From Candidatus Omnitrophota bacterium (lineage in GTDB: Bacteria; Omnitrophota; Gorgyraeia; Aquiviventales; Aquiviventaceae), in the NCBI GenBank assembly GCA_023247275.1, contig JAHFGT010000008.1, positions 1 to 49,836 on the forward strand: a DNA stretch of 49,836 nucleotides, given 5' to 3'. Position 1 is the first letter of the stretch, and each line of letters opens with the position of its first letter. The notes below the pieces were generated by a model. The model was not told the origin of the DNA. It ran no database searches and saw only the letters and a list, made by a program, of their open reading frames with translations. Below are positions 7,974 to 15,753 of the stretch, one piece after another. The translations under genes and the position numbers were made by a program.

Positions 7974-8659
7974 GGGGCGTCCACGATGACCCCATCAGAT
8001 AAGTGCACGAGCCGCTCTGCCAGGCGCAGGATGTTGTGATCATGGGTCGAAAACACACAGGTTGTTCCGAGCGCGCGATTGAGGTTTCGCATCAACTGAA
8101 GGATCTGTGCTCCGGTGGCCTGGTCAAGGTTCGCCGTGGGTTCGTCGGCCAAGACGATGGCCGGTCGCGTCACGATCGCGCGGGCAATGGCGACTCGCTG
8201 GCGTTGACCACCGCTCAGTTCCATGGGTTTGTGGGCGGCGTGCGAGAGGAGGCCGACACGATCCAGGGCTTCTTGAGCTTGTCGTCGGCGCTGCTCGGAG
8301 GACAAACGATGCGTGAGAAGGGGGAATTCGACATTTTCCAACGCCGTCAGGACCGGCAGCAAATTGAACGACTGAAACACGAATCCGGTGTGTCGGGCGC
8401 GGACATCAGCCAAGACATCACCGGACAGGTGTTGGAGTTCCACACCATTAAGCCGGACAGCACCGCTCGACGGTTGTTCGATTCCACCAACCAGATTTAG
8501 CAAGGTGGTTTTCCCGCTGCCGGATGGGCCAGCGATCGCCAGGAATTCTCCCCGCGAGACTGACAAGCTCACCCCGCGCAGCGCGAACACCGGGCTTGAT
8601 CCGACCCGGTACTGTTTCGTGACCTGGACAATTTCAAGGACAGATTCTCTGGTCGTCAT
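7970..8659 (-). CDS. MacB/LolD-type ABC transporter ATPase
   Basis: 229 residues, a full-length LolD/MacB-class ATPase. Visible motifs are Walker A GPSGSGKTT (from residue 44), the Q-loop in FVFQSFNLLPVLTALENV, the signature LSGGQRQRVAIARA, Walker B IVLADEPTANLD and the switch histidine in STHDHNI. It should power the FtsX-type permease encoded next, with which it overlaps by 4 bases. Its own start overlaps the stop of the nitroreductase-like gene by 4 bases, tying transport to that enzyme. Confidence 0.92.
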   Translation of the reverse strand: MTTRESVLEIVQVTKQYRVGSSPVFALRGVSLSVSRGEFLAIAGPSGSGKTTLLNLVGGIEQPSSGAVRLNGVELQHLSGDVLADVRARHTGFVFQSFNLLPVLTALENVEFPLLTHRLSSEQRRRQAQEALDRVGLLSHAAHKPMELSGGQRQRVAIARAIVTRPAIVLADEPTANLDQATGAQILQLMRNLNRALGTTCVFSTHDHNILRLAERLVHLSDGVIVDAP

Positions 8660-9750
8660 GTCGATGGCGGCTCATCCGTGTCGGTCGATCGGAGCACCTC
8701 GCAGGCAGGTCGACGCAGCGTCCTGGCGGTGGGTGGGTCGGCATAGCCAAGCCGCAACAACAGAAGCGGTGTGTAGGTTGCCGGGACGCCGAACCATTCG
8801 CGCAACTGACCCAGGATCGGCTGCAAGGCGGCGCGATGCGAAGGGGTCAATCCTTCGCCGGACAACCACTGACACCGTAACCCGAGGAACGTGGTGCCAG
8901 TAATTGGCTGCACGGCGATTCCGCCATGCGTCGCTGTCAGCCACACCCGCTCCAATACGCGTCCGGTTTGAACAATCTGTTCCGGTTCTAGGTGTTGATT
9001 GCTGAACAGCGCCATGGCCGCAGAACGCCGATAGATCGATTCACGGTGGTAAGGCAACAAGCGCGTGACGCCGATCCAGGCACACAACCGGCTGCACGCC
9101 CAAGAACGCAACAGCCAGAATCCCGGTCGCTCCAGCCATGGCAACTCCAGGCAGGCGAGCGGTAATCCGTCCCCACTCTGCCTCGCCGCCGTCATCGTCC
9201 AGCGAATCCATCGGAAGAGGCCATGGTGCAAGGCCTGGTTCTCGAACACCATCCGGTCGTTCAAGGCTGCAAGCGCTGCGATCTGGCCAATGAGGGTGGA
9301 TTCTTCCACCAGATCCAACCGCACATTGTCGACAGCGTTGCCGACCTGCAAGAGCGACTGGGCCATGCGCGGATCCAGCGGCCGTGTGTGATACGGACGC
9401 CGATTCACGCAGCGTAATTCGAGCGACGAAAACAGCGGGTCTTGGCCAGGATTCGCACGCTGAATAGCGAGCTCAGCGACGATGCTATCCTGGCGACCCG
9501 GTGGGAACAGTCGTGTGGTCACTTGTAGGCCGTGCTGGCGCGCGGCAATCTCAGTGTTCGCGAGCAGCGCCCCCAGCGCAATCCACGACGCTGCTTGCCG
9601 GACATCGTAAAGCGATTCAGCCCGGTGGGGCTCAAACCGAACCCGGAGTGTTTGGGCCGCCCATTCAAATGCCCACGGTTGGCAATTGTCACCCGACGGA
9701 GCGCAGAGACCAGCGTCAACCAGGGCGGTGATATCGCTCAGGGCGATCAT
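8656..9750 (-). CDS. Nitroreductase-like flavoprotein linked to a ThiF enzyme
   Basis: From the ATG at 9750 the protein has 364 residues. The N-terminus carries a nitroreductase FMN-binding motif (APSGDNCQPW, residues 17-26), and the C-terminal half has the ATHGGIAVQPITG block, a pattern seen in the large nitroreductase-like domains next to or fused with ThiF domains. I recall such a fusion in mycobacterial Rv1355c (MoeY), which this pair would represent in split form. The start at 9750 lies 20 bases after the ThiF stop; a longer frame to 9972 would overlap that gene by 200 bases and adds low-complexity residues. It probably performs a flavin-dependent oxidation or reduction on a product of the neighbouring enzymes; the substrate is unknown. 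Confidence 0.75.
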   Translation of the reverse strand: MIALSDITALVDAGLCAPSGDNCQPWAFEWAAQTLRVRFEPHRAESLYDVRQAASWIALGALLANTEIAARQHGLQVTTRLFPPGRQDSIVAELAIQRANPGQDPLFSSLELRCVNRRPYHTRPLDPRMAQSLLQVGNAVDNVRLDLVEESTLIGQIAALAALNDRMVFENQALHHGLFRWIRWTMTAARQSGDGLPLACLELPWLERPGFWLLRSWACSRLCAWIGVTRLLPYHRESIYRRSAAMALFSNQHLEPEQIVQTGRVLERVWLTATHGGIAVQPITGTTFLGLRCQWLSGEGLTPSHRAALQPILGQLREWFGVPATYTPLLLLRLGYADPPTARTLRRPACEVLRSTDTDEPPST

Positions 9751-9770
9751 GGTCTGCTGCAGCGCTGGGT

Positions 9771-10646
9771 TCAGGAATCGATCAGATGGCGCAGTTGGTG
9801 TCTGAGCCACCAAAGCTTCAGTCGTTGGACGGGGTGACGATTTCCCCATCGAAGCCGGCCGGTACAGAGCCGCAGCCGGTAGGGATCGAATTGGAGATAG
9901 CGCGGTACGGCCACCGGCGGACGACGCTTGAGGACCAGGTTCAGGATTTCGGTTGCGGCCAATGCCGCACAAAGATCAACCGCGATGATGGAGGACGGGC
10001 CATGCCGATTGGTCAGGCTGATCTTCGAGCGATCAAGGTAGGGCAGATGTACGGCAGCTGGAGCAAGGCCGACAGCAAAACGGGCCAGCTGATCATACCG
10101 ATCCATCCCATCGCGGATCGCGAAAAATTCATCAAAGCTCGGTCCATTAGGTAAAAACGTCAGCAAGGCTACGCTGAATCCCAGTGGAGCACAGGTGACA
10201 ACGGGTAAGCCGCGCTGGCGCGCTCGATGAAACACCAGTCGTCTGGCATCCAATTCGAAGAAATCAAGTCCATCGACGACCGCTGTACAATTATCCAGCA
10301 ACTGATCCACGTTCTCCGAATCGATCGGGTGCGGGATGATTCGAATCGACGCTTGCGGGTTGATCGATGATGCCATGGCAGCCATCACATCGACTTTCGG
10401 ACGTCCAATCGTGTCCACTGTGGCGCCAAACTGGCGATTGAAATTTTGCAAGTCAAATGTATCACCATCGGCAATGGCAAATTGAGCGATGCCCAGCCGC
10501 GTGAGGGTTAAGAGATGCAGGCCGCCAACCCCTCCCATTCCAGGGATCGCAACCCTGATCTGACGTAGGCGGGATTGTTCCTGAGGGCTGACGAGCCCAA
10601 GGTTACGAACGAAGGCTTGGTCGTAGTCAAACACGTCGCGGGCCAT
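9771..10646 (-). CDS. ThiF/MoeB-family adenylating enzyme (E1-like)
   Basis: 291 residues. It has the Rossmann ATP-binding motif GMGGVGG (from residue 36), the acidic residues of IADGDTFDLQNFNRQ (D60, D62, N70, R71, Q72) and a conserved VVDGLDFFELDARR segment, all typical of ThiF/MoeB/E1 adenylyl transferases, which activate a carboxylate as an acyl-AMP. The CxxC zinc pairs of MoeB are absent, so this is a divergent subgroup. The ATG at 10646 is preferred to a GTG at 10652. An extended -10 (TGCTATAAT) lies only about 20 bases upstream, so the mRNA leader is very short. It opens a six-gene operon with a nitroreductase and a lipid-type exporter. Confidence 0.85.
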   Translation of the reverse strand: MARDVFDYDQAFVRNLGLVSPQEQSRLRQIRVAIPGMGGVGGLHLLTLTRLGIAQFAIADGDTFDLQNFNRQFGATVDTIGRPKVDVMAAMASSINPQASIRIIPHPIDSENVDQLLDNCTAVVDGLDFFELDARRLVFHRARQRGLPVVTCAPLGFSVALLTFLPNGPSFDEFFAIRDGMDRYDQLARFAVGLAPAAVHLPYLDRSKISLTNRHGPSSIIAVDLCAALAATEILNLVLKRRPPVAVPRYLQFDPYRLRLCTGRLRWGNRHPVQRLKLWWLRHQLRHLIDS

Positions 10647-10663
10647 GCACACGCGTCACGTTC

Positions 10664-10669
10664 ATTATA
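10664..10669 (-). promoter_or_regulatory. Extended -10 promoter of the ThiF operon
   Basis: On the minus strand the sequence TGCTATAATG contains a perfect TATAAT with the TG extension. No good -35 box is present, which is common for extended -10 promoters. The transcript would start about 10 bases before the ATG at 10646, giving an almost leaderless mRNA, and the promoter lies just after the terminator of the upstream acyltransferase gene. Confidence 0.6.
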
Positions 10670-10679
10670 GCATAGACAA

Positions 10680-10715
10680 ACACACCCCCTGACCCAGGCA
10701 GGCTAGGGGGTGTGT
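10680..10715 (-). terminator. Terminator hairpin after the first acyltransferase gene
   Basis: An 11-bp perfect stem (10680-10690 with 10705-10715, core cacaccccct/agggggtgtg) with a 14-base loop lies just past the acyltransferase stop at 10725. On the minus strand it is followed by TTTGT, a short U-rich tract, so termination may be only partial and some read-through into the ThiF operon is possible. Confidence 0.6.
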
Positions 10716-10724
10716 GACTGGGGT

Positions 10725-11615
10725 TCAAGATGCGGTCTGCGCGCCAGCTAGCGATGCGTGGCACGCTACGTCATCCAGCCCGTACGTCGGATAGCAACTG
10801 CGCACATACTCCATCTCGGAGCGGCTCGCCGAGGCGAAAATCGAGGTGCTCCGGATGAAGAGCTCATACAACTCCTCTGCGGAGAGAAACAGCTTGTTGG
10901 CAAACCGTCGAACTGAACGCTGTTTCCCATAGAAAAATCGCAACACCGGGTACAGGGCGGCCACTTGCTTTGTCTTCGCAATGTTAAGATGTCGCGCAAT
11001 TGCCGGATGTCCGTTCACGCGCGCGTACGATCGCAGCCCAGCCAGCGGCTCCAAATGGAGAAAGTCGTACAAAACCTGGTGCCGCGGATTAAAACAGGCC
11101 GCCAGTTCGGTGACAGCGGTGCACCCGCGCAAGTAATCAAACATCGCTTTAAAGAGCCGCAGGGTCACAACGAATTTCGACATATGGAACAAAGGCAATG
11201 TCTGCTGCCCGAAGAGTTCGTTATTCAACGCCAGCATCGACGCTTCGGCCAGCCGATGGCGGCTGCGTCGCATCGTATCCAACTCAGACTTGTAGACCTC
11301 GTCCATCGGCAATCCTAATCGGGAATCCTCAATGAGCGCTAATGTTCCGACAATACCTAACCGCGGATGAATGGCGACAAACGTTGTTGTTTCCGGCAGA
11401 GCATGGTAGATAGAGAGCCGCATTTGGGCTGGGTTGGTGTTGGCGTAACCGCGTCGCAGATAGCCCTGGTAGAGCAGTTGAGCGGCCGTCTTTAGTTCAT
11501 CGACCGTCTCGACGGGTCGATATTGAATGGTGCCTCGCACATGTGGGACACGCCGCAGAAATTTCGGGGCGTTTTCAAACAGTCGTTCCAGCGGGGCTGG
11601 GAAATTTCGTTGCAT
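10725..11615 (-). CDS. FeeM-like N-acyltransferase, exosortase-system associated (copy 1)
   Basis: 296 residues from the ATG at 11615, which has GGAGGA just upstream (the GTG at 11618 is too close to it). The sequence fits the autoinducer-synthase/GNAT-like fold of FeeM-type N-acyl amino acid synthases and of the PEP-CTERM/exosortase-associated acyltransferases: a TVDELKTAAQLLYQGYLRRGY start, a TNPAQMRLSIYHALPETTTFVA strand-helix block, the hallmark LPMDEVYKSELD, RLAEASMLAL, and a late ACFNPRHQVLYDFLHLEPL block. Such enzymes join a fatty acyl group from an acyl carrier protein to an amine, often an amino acid. A related copy lies upstream at 11864, so this is a duplication. A 245-base gap (11619-11863) before it holds no gene and probably its promoter. 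Confidence 0.8.
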   Translation of the reverse strand: MQRNFPAPLERLFENAPKFLRRVPHVRGTIQYRPVETVDELKTAAQLLYQGYLRRGYANTNPAQMRLSIYHALPETTTFVAIHPRLGIVGTLALIEDSRLGLPMDEVYKSELDTMRRSRHRLAEASMLALNNELFGQQTLPLFHMSKFVVTLRLFKAMFDYLRGCTAVTELAACFNPRHQVLYDFLHLEPLAGLRSYARVNGHPAIARHLNIAKTKQVAALYPVLRFFYGKQRSVRRFANKLFLSAEELYELFIRSTSIFASASRSEMEYVRSCYPTYGLDDVACHASLAGAQTAS

Positions 11616-11863
11616 CACTCCTCCGGTCAGTGATGGGTGTCAGTCTCCAGGAGCCCAGGGTTAAGCTGTCACAATCGAACACACACCTCCTGGTAAACCG
11701 AGCACCATGACGGACCGGTTATCTGGCGCATAGGTTAAAGCTCGTTAAATCTTTATGAATGGTACGCATTAGACAATGTTAAAAATGCATAAAATTACAG
11801 CAGAAGTGTAACCTATGACATTGGCGGAATGCAACAAGCAAGTTCGTTGGGGGAAAGAATTTT

Positions 11864-12730
11864 TTACGAGACCGAGACTGAGGATATCGCTGGAATGGGC
11901 TGGAGAATAGCGTGAAAATCGTAGGTGGGATAGCAGCTCTTGATGTACGCCAGCTCGGTGGGGCTGGCGGACTGAAGGATCGGAAACTGGACCATGAACA
12001 GTTGCCGTAACTCATTCGCGGTAAGCCGTAGTCTGCGTGAGAATCGTCGAGCTGAAGAGCAACGGCCGTAAAATAGTTGATAGGCCACATGTGAGCGACC
12101 AGTCCGCTGAGCCTCTTGGATATTGAAATGGCGCGCAATGGATGGGTGACCGTTCGCTCCGGTGTACGTCTTTAATCCACCCAGCGGGGTCAGCCGAAGA
12201 AAGTCGTATAGGATTTGATGCTTGGGATTAAAGCACGCAACCATCTCGTCACAGGTCGTAGAGTTTCGCACGTAATCGAAGAGCACCTTGAACAATCGAA
12301 GAGTTGTGAGAAGCTTCTTGGGGTCGAACATCGTAAAGGTTTTGCGAGGGAATACCTCACTGTCCAATGCTAACATCGTGACCTCTGCAACGCGCAGGCC
12401 ACGCCGGCGCAGTCCGTCCAGTTCGGTCTTATACGCTTCGTCCATCGGTAAGCCCAAGGGAGAGTCTTGAACAAGGGTTGCGGTGGCGACGACGCCATAG
12501 CGGTAGTGACACGCGACGAATGTCACCGTCGTGGGTAAAGTTTGATAGAGCGACAACCTCATCTGGGCCGCGTTTGTACGGACGTAATTTCGGCGCAGAT
12601 ACTCCCGATAGACAAGGCGGCTGGCGGCTTGTAGTTCCTGTGCGGACTCAACAATTTTAAACTGCACTGGCTTCAGGCATGCGGGGAGCACATCGTACAT
12701 TCGACCCAAGAGGGACATCGGAGATCGCAT
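11864..12730 (-). CDS. FeeM-like N-acyltransferase, exosortase-system associated (copy 2)
   Basis: 288 residues and clearly a paralogue of the gene at 10725: the same VESAQELQAASRLVYREYLRRNY start, TNAAQMRLSLY, LPMDEAYKTELD, RVAEVTMLAL and ACFNPKHQILYDFLRL blocks in the same order. The two copies have drifted mainly in the last 70 residues, so they may use different acyl chains or acceptors. The ATG at 12730 lies 2 bases after the stop of the PilZ-domain gene and has no clear ribosome binding site of its own, so translation is probably coupled to that gene. The pair links a c-di-GMP sensor to acyl transfer. Confidence 0.8.
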   Translation of the reverse strand: MRSPMSLLGRMYDVLPACLKPVQFKIVESAQELQAASRLVYREYLRRNYVRTNAAQMRLSLYQTLPTTVTFVACHYRYGVVATATLVQDSPLGLPMDEAYKTELDGLRRRGLRVAEVTMLALDSEVFPRKTFTMFDPKKLLTTLRLFKVLFDYVRNSTTCDEMVACFNPKHQILYDFLRLTPLGGLKTYTGANGHPSIARHFNIQEAQRTGRSHVAYQLFYGRCSSARRFSRRLRLTANELRQLFMVQFPILQSASPTELAYIKSCYPTYDFHAILQPIPAISSVSVS

Positions 12731-12732
12731 CG

Positions 12733-13155
12733 TCAGGTGAGATACTGAGCTAACAGTTGCGATGCGATGAACCGGCAGTAGCGAGCGAAGGCCTGATCAT
12801 CTCCGGATTCAGGCGTGGCGAACGTGACGCCTATTTCATAGTGGGAAAACGGCTTACTCGACGTCTGTCGACACCAAGCCACGTGCCCCTGAAACCGGAT
12901 CGGGTCTGACGGATTGTCCAAGATCAGGGCCAGGTCACATCGGCTCGCAGGAGCCACCATCTGGGAAACGGCAAATTGCACCCCGCCGGAACTCACATTG
13001 GTTGTCTGGCTCACCCCATCCAATCGGTATTCGACGAGCGTAATGTGATAGCGAAGCTGAAGCGTTATAGCCAGTCGTTCAGCCCGTCTGGTAGGATGAG
13101 ATTCGATCCGGAAGGATGGGGAGCTGGCAAGTTTGGGTGTGACAACCTGCTTCAT
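12733..13155 (-). CDS. PilZ-domain c-di-GMP-binding protein
   Basis: 140 residues from the ATG at 13155. The PilZ motifs are visible: an arginine-rich RRAER near residue 22 and NVSSGGVQF about 30 residues later, matching RxxxR and (D/N)xSxxG that hold cyclic di-GMP. No other domain is attached. AGAGG lies 6 bases before this ATG, and the predicted transcription start near 13181 would exclude the longer reading from 13182. It is the first gene of a two-gene unit with the FeeM-like acyltransferase, so it may regulate that enzyme or exopolysaccharide export by direct contact. Confidence 0.85.
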   Translation of the reverse strand: MKQVVTPKLASSPSFRIESHPTRRAERLAITLQLRYHITLVEYRLDGVSQTTNVSSGGVQFAVSQMVAPASRCDLALILDNPSDPIRFQGHVAWCRQTSSKPFSHYEIGVTFATPESGDDQAFARYCRFIASQLLAQYLT

Positions 13156-13187
13156 GAGGACCTCTGCCAGTTTCAGATACAAATGAA

Positions 13188-13217
13188 ACTATACCACATG
13201 CGATAAGATAGATACAA
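13188..13217 (-). promoter_or_regulatory. Probable sigma-70 promoter of the PilZ/acyltransferase unit
   Basis: On the minus strand TATAGT (positions 13188-13193) matches the -10 box at five of six bases; TTGTAT (13212-13217), 18 bases further upstream, is a weak -35. Transcription would begin near 13181, in an AT-rich stretch. The gene-free region 13156-13520 also holds the sigma-54 promoter of the opposite strand. Confidence 0.45.
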
Positions 13218-13459
13218 TATTAGCAAATCATATATTGATCTATTGCTTATGTACTGATACAATTGCCTTTCTTACTTGCTCACCGACTGCAGTTAGCGTA
13301 CATGGTGTCTTGTAAATACGACAGCTTTGACCAATGGCGGCATGTCTATCCATCGGCTCAAAATGATCCTTGGCAATTATTCTTGGCCTCTAATGACTTT
13401 ACAACATGGAAATCATCATATTAGGTCAATTGATCTGTCCTGATAGCTCCACTAAAAAT

Positions 13460-13475
13460 TGGTACAAAACATGCT
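13460..13475 (+). promoter_or_regulatory. Sigma-54 promoter of the exosortase operon
   Basis: TTGGTACAAAACATGCT has GG (13461-13462) and GC (13473-13474) exactly 10 bases apart, with T before GG and TGCT at the -12 box. It lies 45 bases before the ATG at 13521. No terminator follows the small PEP-CTERM gene, so this promoter probably drives the whole exosortase and regulator operon to about 20400, which would include its own activator. Confidence 0.7.
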
Positions 13476-13520
13476 CTATAAAATCAACACGATTTTTTAC
13501 CTGCAGAGCGAGGTGGGTCT

Positions 13521-13904
13521 ATGTATAAGTTAAGATCAAACTGGATTGTCTTGGGTATTGCTGTTTCTGCCCAGCTGGGTATGGTAGGATGTAATGCCGC
13601 TGCCAATGGAGGGCTGTTTGGGCTGTTTGGGGGCGACGCCTCTACCGATGATATTATTGATGTCCTGACTGGGAAACATGACACGACCGCTGCGACCGCG
13701 CTCTCAAGCGACGTAGGTCCACGAGCCGATGTGGAGCTATCGGTGTTGTCTGCCAACGAGTCCGCTTCGACATCAAACCGCTCAATTGCTTCTGTGAGGA
13801 GTATTTCCAATCCTGAGCCGGCCAGCTTGGCATTATTTGGGACTGGGCTGGTGGGTGTTGGTTTTTGGGGACGCCGAAGAGTTCGACGGTCGTCTTCCTC
13901 TTAA
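13521..13904 (+). CDS. Small lipobox-containing PEP-CTERM protein
   Basis: 127 residues. The N-terminus has a signal peptide ending in MVGC (C24), compatible with a lipobox, and the C-terminus has the exosortase signal NPEPASL (residues 97-103), a hydrophobic ALFGTGLVGVGFW stretch and GRRRVRR. The middle is Ser/Thr/Asp-rich with no known domain. Having both a possible lipid anchor and an exosortase signal is odd, as one end would fix the protein to a membrane while the other is processed. A sigma-54 promoter lies just upstream, and the next gene starts 21 bases after the stop. If C24 is not lipidated, signal peptidase I could cut after NAAANG instead. Confidence 0.8.
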   Translation: MYKLRSNWIVLGIAVSAQLGMVGCNAAANGGLFGLFGGDASTDDIIDVLTGKHDTTAATALSSDVGPRADVELSVLSANESASTSNRSIASVRSISNPEPASLALFGTGLVGVGFWGRRRVRRSSSS

Positions 13905-13925
13905 GTACAGCAACCCCGGGGTAGC

Positions 13926-14816
13926 ATGGCGGTCATCGGTCGTGTATTTTCCGAACTATGGCAATTGCTCGGTTCCCAGCGAAAGCTGTGGTTGCCGTTT
14001 CTACTGACGGCGATTGCAGAGAGCGTTTTGATTGGACTGCTCTGGCTTGCACCCCATCCGCCGTTTTCTAGCCTCCTCGCTCCCCCGATCCGATATTTTT
14101 CCGGAGACCAAGTACTCCATTATCCCTGGCACCTCTGGTTTCTTTACCATGCCATGCAGCATGTCCATCTCGTTGTGGTGACATTCATCGGCGCGTATTT
14201 GACTGGGGTGGCCTGCGTGATGGTGCGCCAACGGTATGAGGGAGAGCCTGTGGTGCTCCGGAACGCCTTGGTGAGCCGGCAAGTGTCTTATGGTCGCATG
14301 GTGCTGCTCTGGTTTATTCTGTGGGCAGGTTACGGAGGAATGGGAGCCATGTTTGGGTGGCTCTGGCCGCATAGCACCGGGCATCGGATCGTGATCATCA
14401 CGGCGATCGCTCTGGTGGTACAGGCGCTATTTGCGTATATGATTCCCGCCGCCGTCTTCTTACATCTTGCCTGGTGGCGGGCCGTCATCGCGGGTATTCG
14501 GGAAACGCTGCGCTATCCCTGGAGCACGCTGCTGGTGGTGGCTGTGCCGACCGCGATCCTCATGGTCTTCGCGCGGCTAGCGTCCGAGCAGCGAGTCGCT
14601 GAAATGATGGTGCGCACCGCGCCAGAGATCGCGATCGTGTTTGTCCTTGCCCGTCTGTTGGTGTGGACCGTGGCAGATACGATGTTGACGATTGGCATCT
14701 GTCATCTGTGGTGTCTTCATCATGCAGCGGCCAAGCTACAGCAGCCTGCGCCAGTTACGGCCGCGACGCGTACACGGGTCAAACTGGTCCCCGGAAAAGG
14801 TCATGTCGTGGCATAG
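13926..14816 (+). CDS. Integral membrane protein of unknown function in the exosortase operon
   Basis: 296 residues with about six hydrophobic helices (roughly residues 22-43, 76-100, 121-145, 153-180, 198-212 and 236-256), a short cytoplasmic start (VIGRVFSELWQLLGSQRKLWLP) and a basic tail. I recognise no catalytic motif. The layout, a helix-rich protein with the pattern of DUF4013 or glycerophosphoryl-diester-like membrane domains, gives no sure function. It lies between a PEP-CTERM gene and the TPR lipoprotein, whose start overlaps its stop by 14 bases, so a role in surface polymer or sorting is an inference from context. Confidence 0.75.
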   Translation: MAVIGRVFSELWQLLGSQRKLWLPFLLTAIAESVLIGLLWLAPHPPFSSLLAPPIRYFSGDQVLHYPWHLWFLYHAMQHVHLVVVTFIGAYLTGVACVMVRQRYEGEPVVLRNALVSRQVSYGRMVLLWFILWAGYGGMGAMFGWLWPHSTGHRIVIITAIALVVQALFAYMIPAAVFLHLAWWRAVIAGIRETLRYPWSTLLVVAVPTAILMVFARLASEQRVAEMMVRTAPEIAIVFVLARLLVWTVADTMLTIGICHLWCLHHAAAKLQQPAPVTAATRTRVKLVPGKGHVVA

Positions 14817-15753
14817 TTCTCGTCTTTCACCGATGTTCCGACGTGTCCTGGTGATCGCCGGTGTGGCGTTAGGGCTGTCCGGATGCAGCAAGAACTACAG
14901 CGCGGAGCGATTGTACTGGAAGGCGCAGCAAATCGGTGCACCGGTGATCAAGAACCCGCGGACCGCCACACCAGAACAGTTTGCCTTGGCTGTGAACGCG
15001 TTCCAGCATGTCGTTGAGCGCACGCCCGGTACCATGTGGGCGGCTCGAGCGCAGGCGGTGATCGGTTCGTTCTATGCGGACCAGCAACACTATGACAAAG
15101 CGCGGGAAGCGTTCGGACTGGTCATTCAAAATTACAACCGGTACAGCGATCTTGCACTCGGCGCTCGGATCGGAATCGCGAAAAGTTATGAGCGTGAAGA
15201 TCGCTGGGAAGAGGCGGCGAAGGCGTATGCGGAAATTTCAGCGTATCATCCGTGGAGCACCGTCGGGTTAGATGCCCCGCTCTATATCGCCACGGTGTAC
15301 GCTAAGCGCCAGCAGCCCGAGCAGGCGAAAAAGGCCTATGAGCGGGCGGCGCGGGCGTATACAAAGCTGATCCCGAACGCCCCATCGCCTGAAATGGCGT
15401 TGCAAGTCAAAGGCTATCTGGCGCTGGCGTACCACCAGCTCGGTCGCTGGGATCAGGCGGTAGCGATCTTGGAAGAAGTGAAGGCCTCTACGTCGCCTGG
15501 GGTGAATCGTCCGTACGTCCTCCTCGCGTTGGGTATGATCTACCAGCAACGACTTGGCAGCACAGACAAGGCCGCAGAATTGTACACGACGCTCGCGCAG
15601 GAGTTTCCCGAGCATCCGTTCGGGAAACTGGCCAAGACGAAGTTAACAGAACTCGGCCGGCCGGTTCCTGAGCCCAAGGCTGCTCAGCCGCAAGCTGTGA
15701 AGCCTCATGGCGCTGCGCCGAGCCAGCCGGCGGGTGTGGGGGCGGGTCATTGA
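14803..15753 (+). CDS. TPR-repeat lipoprotein of the exosortase operon
   Basis: 316 residues from the ATG at 14803 (AAAAGG just upstream; ATG 14833 is an alternative start that keeps the signal). A basic N-terminus and hydrophobic stretch end in the lipobox GLSGC, so the protein is a lipoprotein. The rest is helical TPR/YfiO-like repeats: AVNAFQHVVERTPGTMWAARAQ, YDKAREAFGLVIQNY, WEEAAKAYAEISAYHP, PEQAKKAYERAARAYTKLIP and DKAAELYTTLAQEFPEHP. A Pro/Ala-rich tail follows. TPR lipoproteins near exopolysaccharide or exosortase genes act as assembly platforms. It overlaps the previous gene by 14 bases and touches the exosortase start (TGATG). Confidence 0.85.
   Translation: MSWHSSRLSPMFRRVLVIAGVALGLSGCSKNYSAERLYWKAQQIGAPVIKNPRTATPEQFALAVNAFQHVVERTPGTMWAARAQAVIGSFYADQQHYDKAREAFGLVIQNYNRYSDLALGARIGIAKSYEREDRWEEAAKAYAEISAYHPWSTVGLDAPLYIATVYAKRQQPEQAKKAYERAARAYTKLIPNAPSPEMALQVKGYLALAYHQLGRWDQAVAILEEVKASTSPGVNRPYVLLALGMIYQQRLGSTDKAAELYTTLAQEFPEHPFGKLAKTKLTELGRPVPEPKAAQPQAVKPHGAAPSQPAGVGAGH

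Noticed and set aside
13368..13383. Minus-strand GG-N10-GC pattern upstream of the PilZ gene
   Set aside because: Only the GG and GC match; flanking bases (AGGATC and GAGC) do not fit a -24/-12 promoter, and a sigma-70 box lies closer to the gene.
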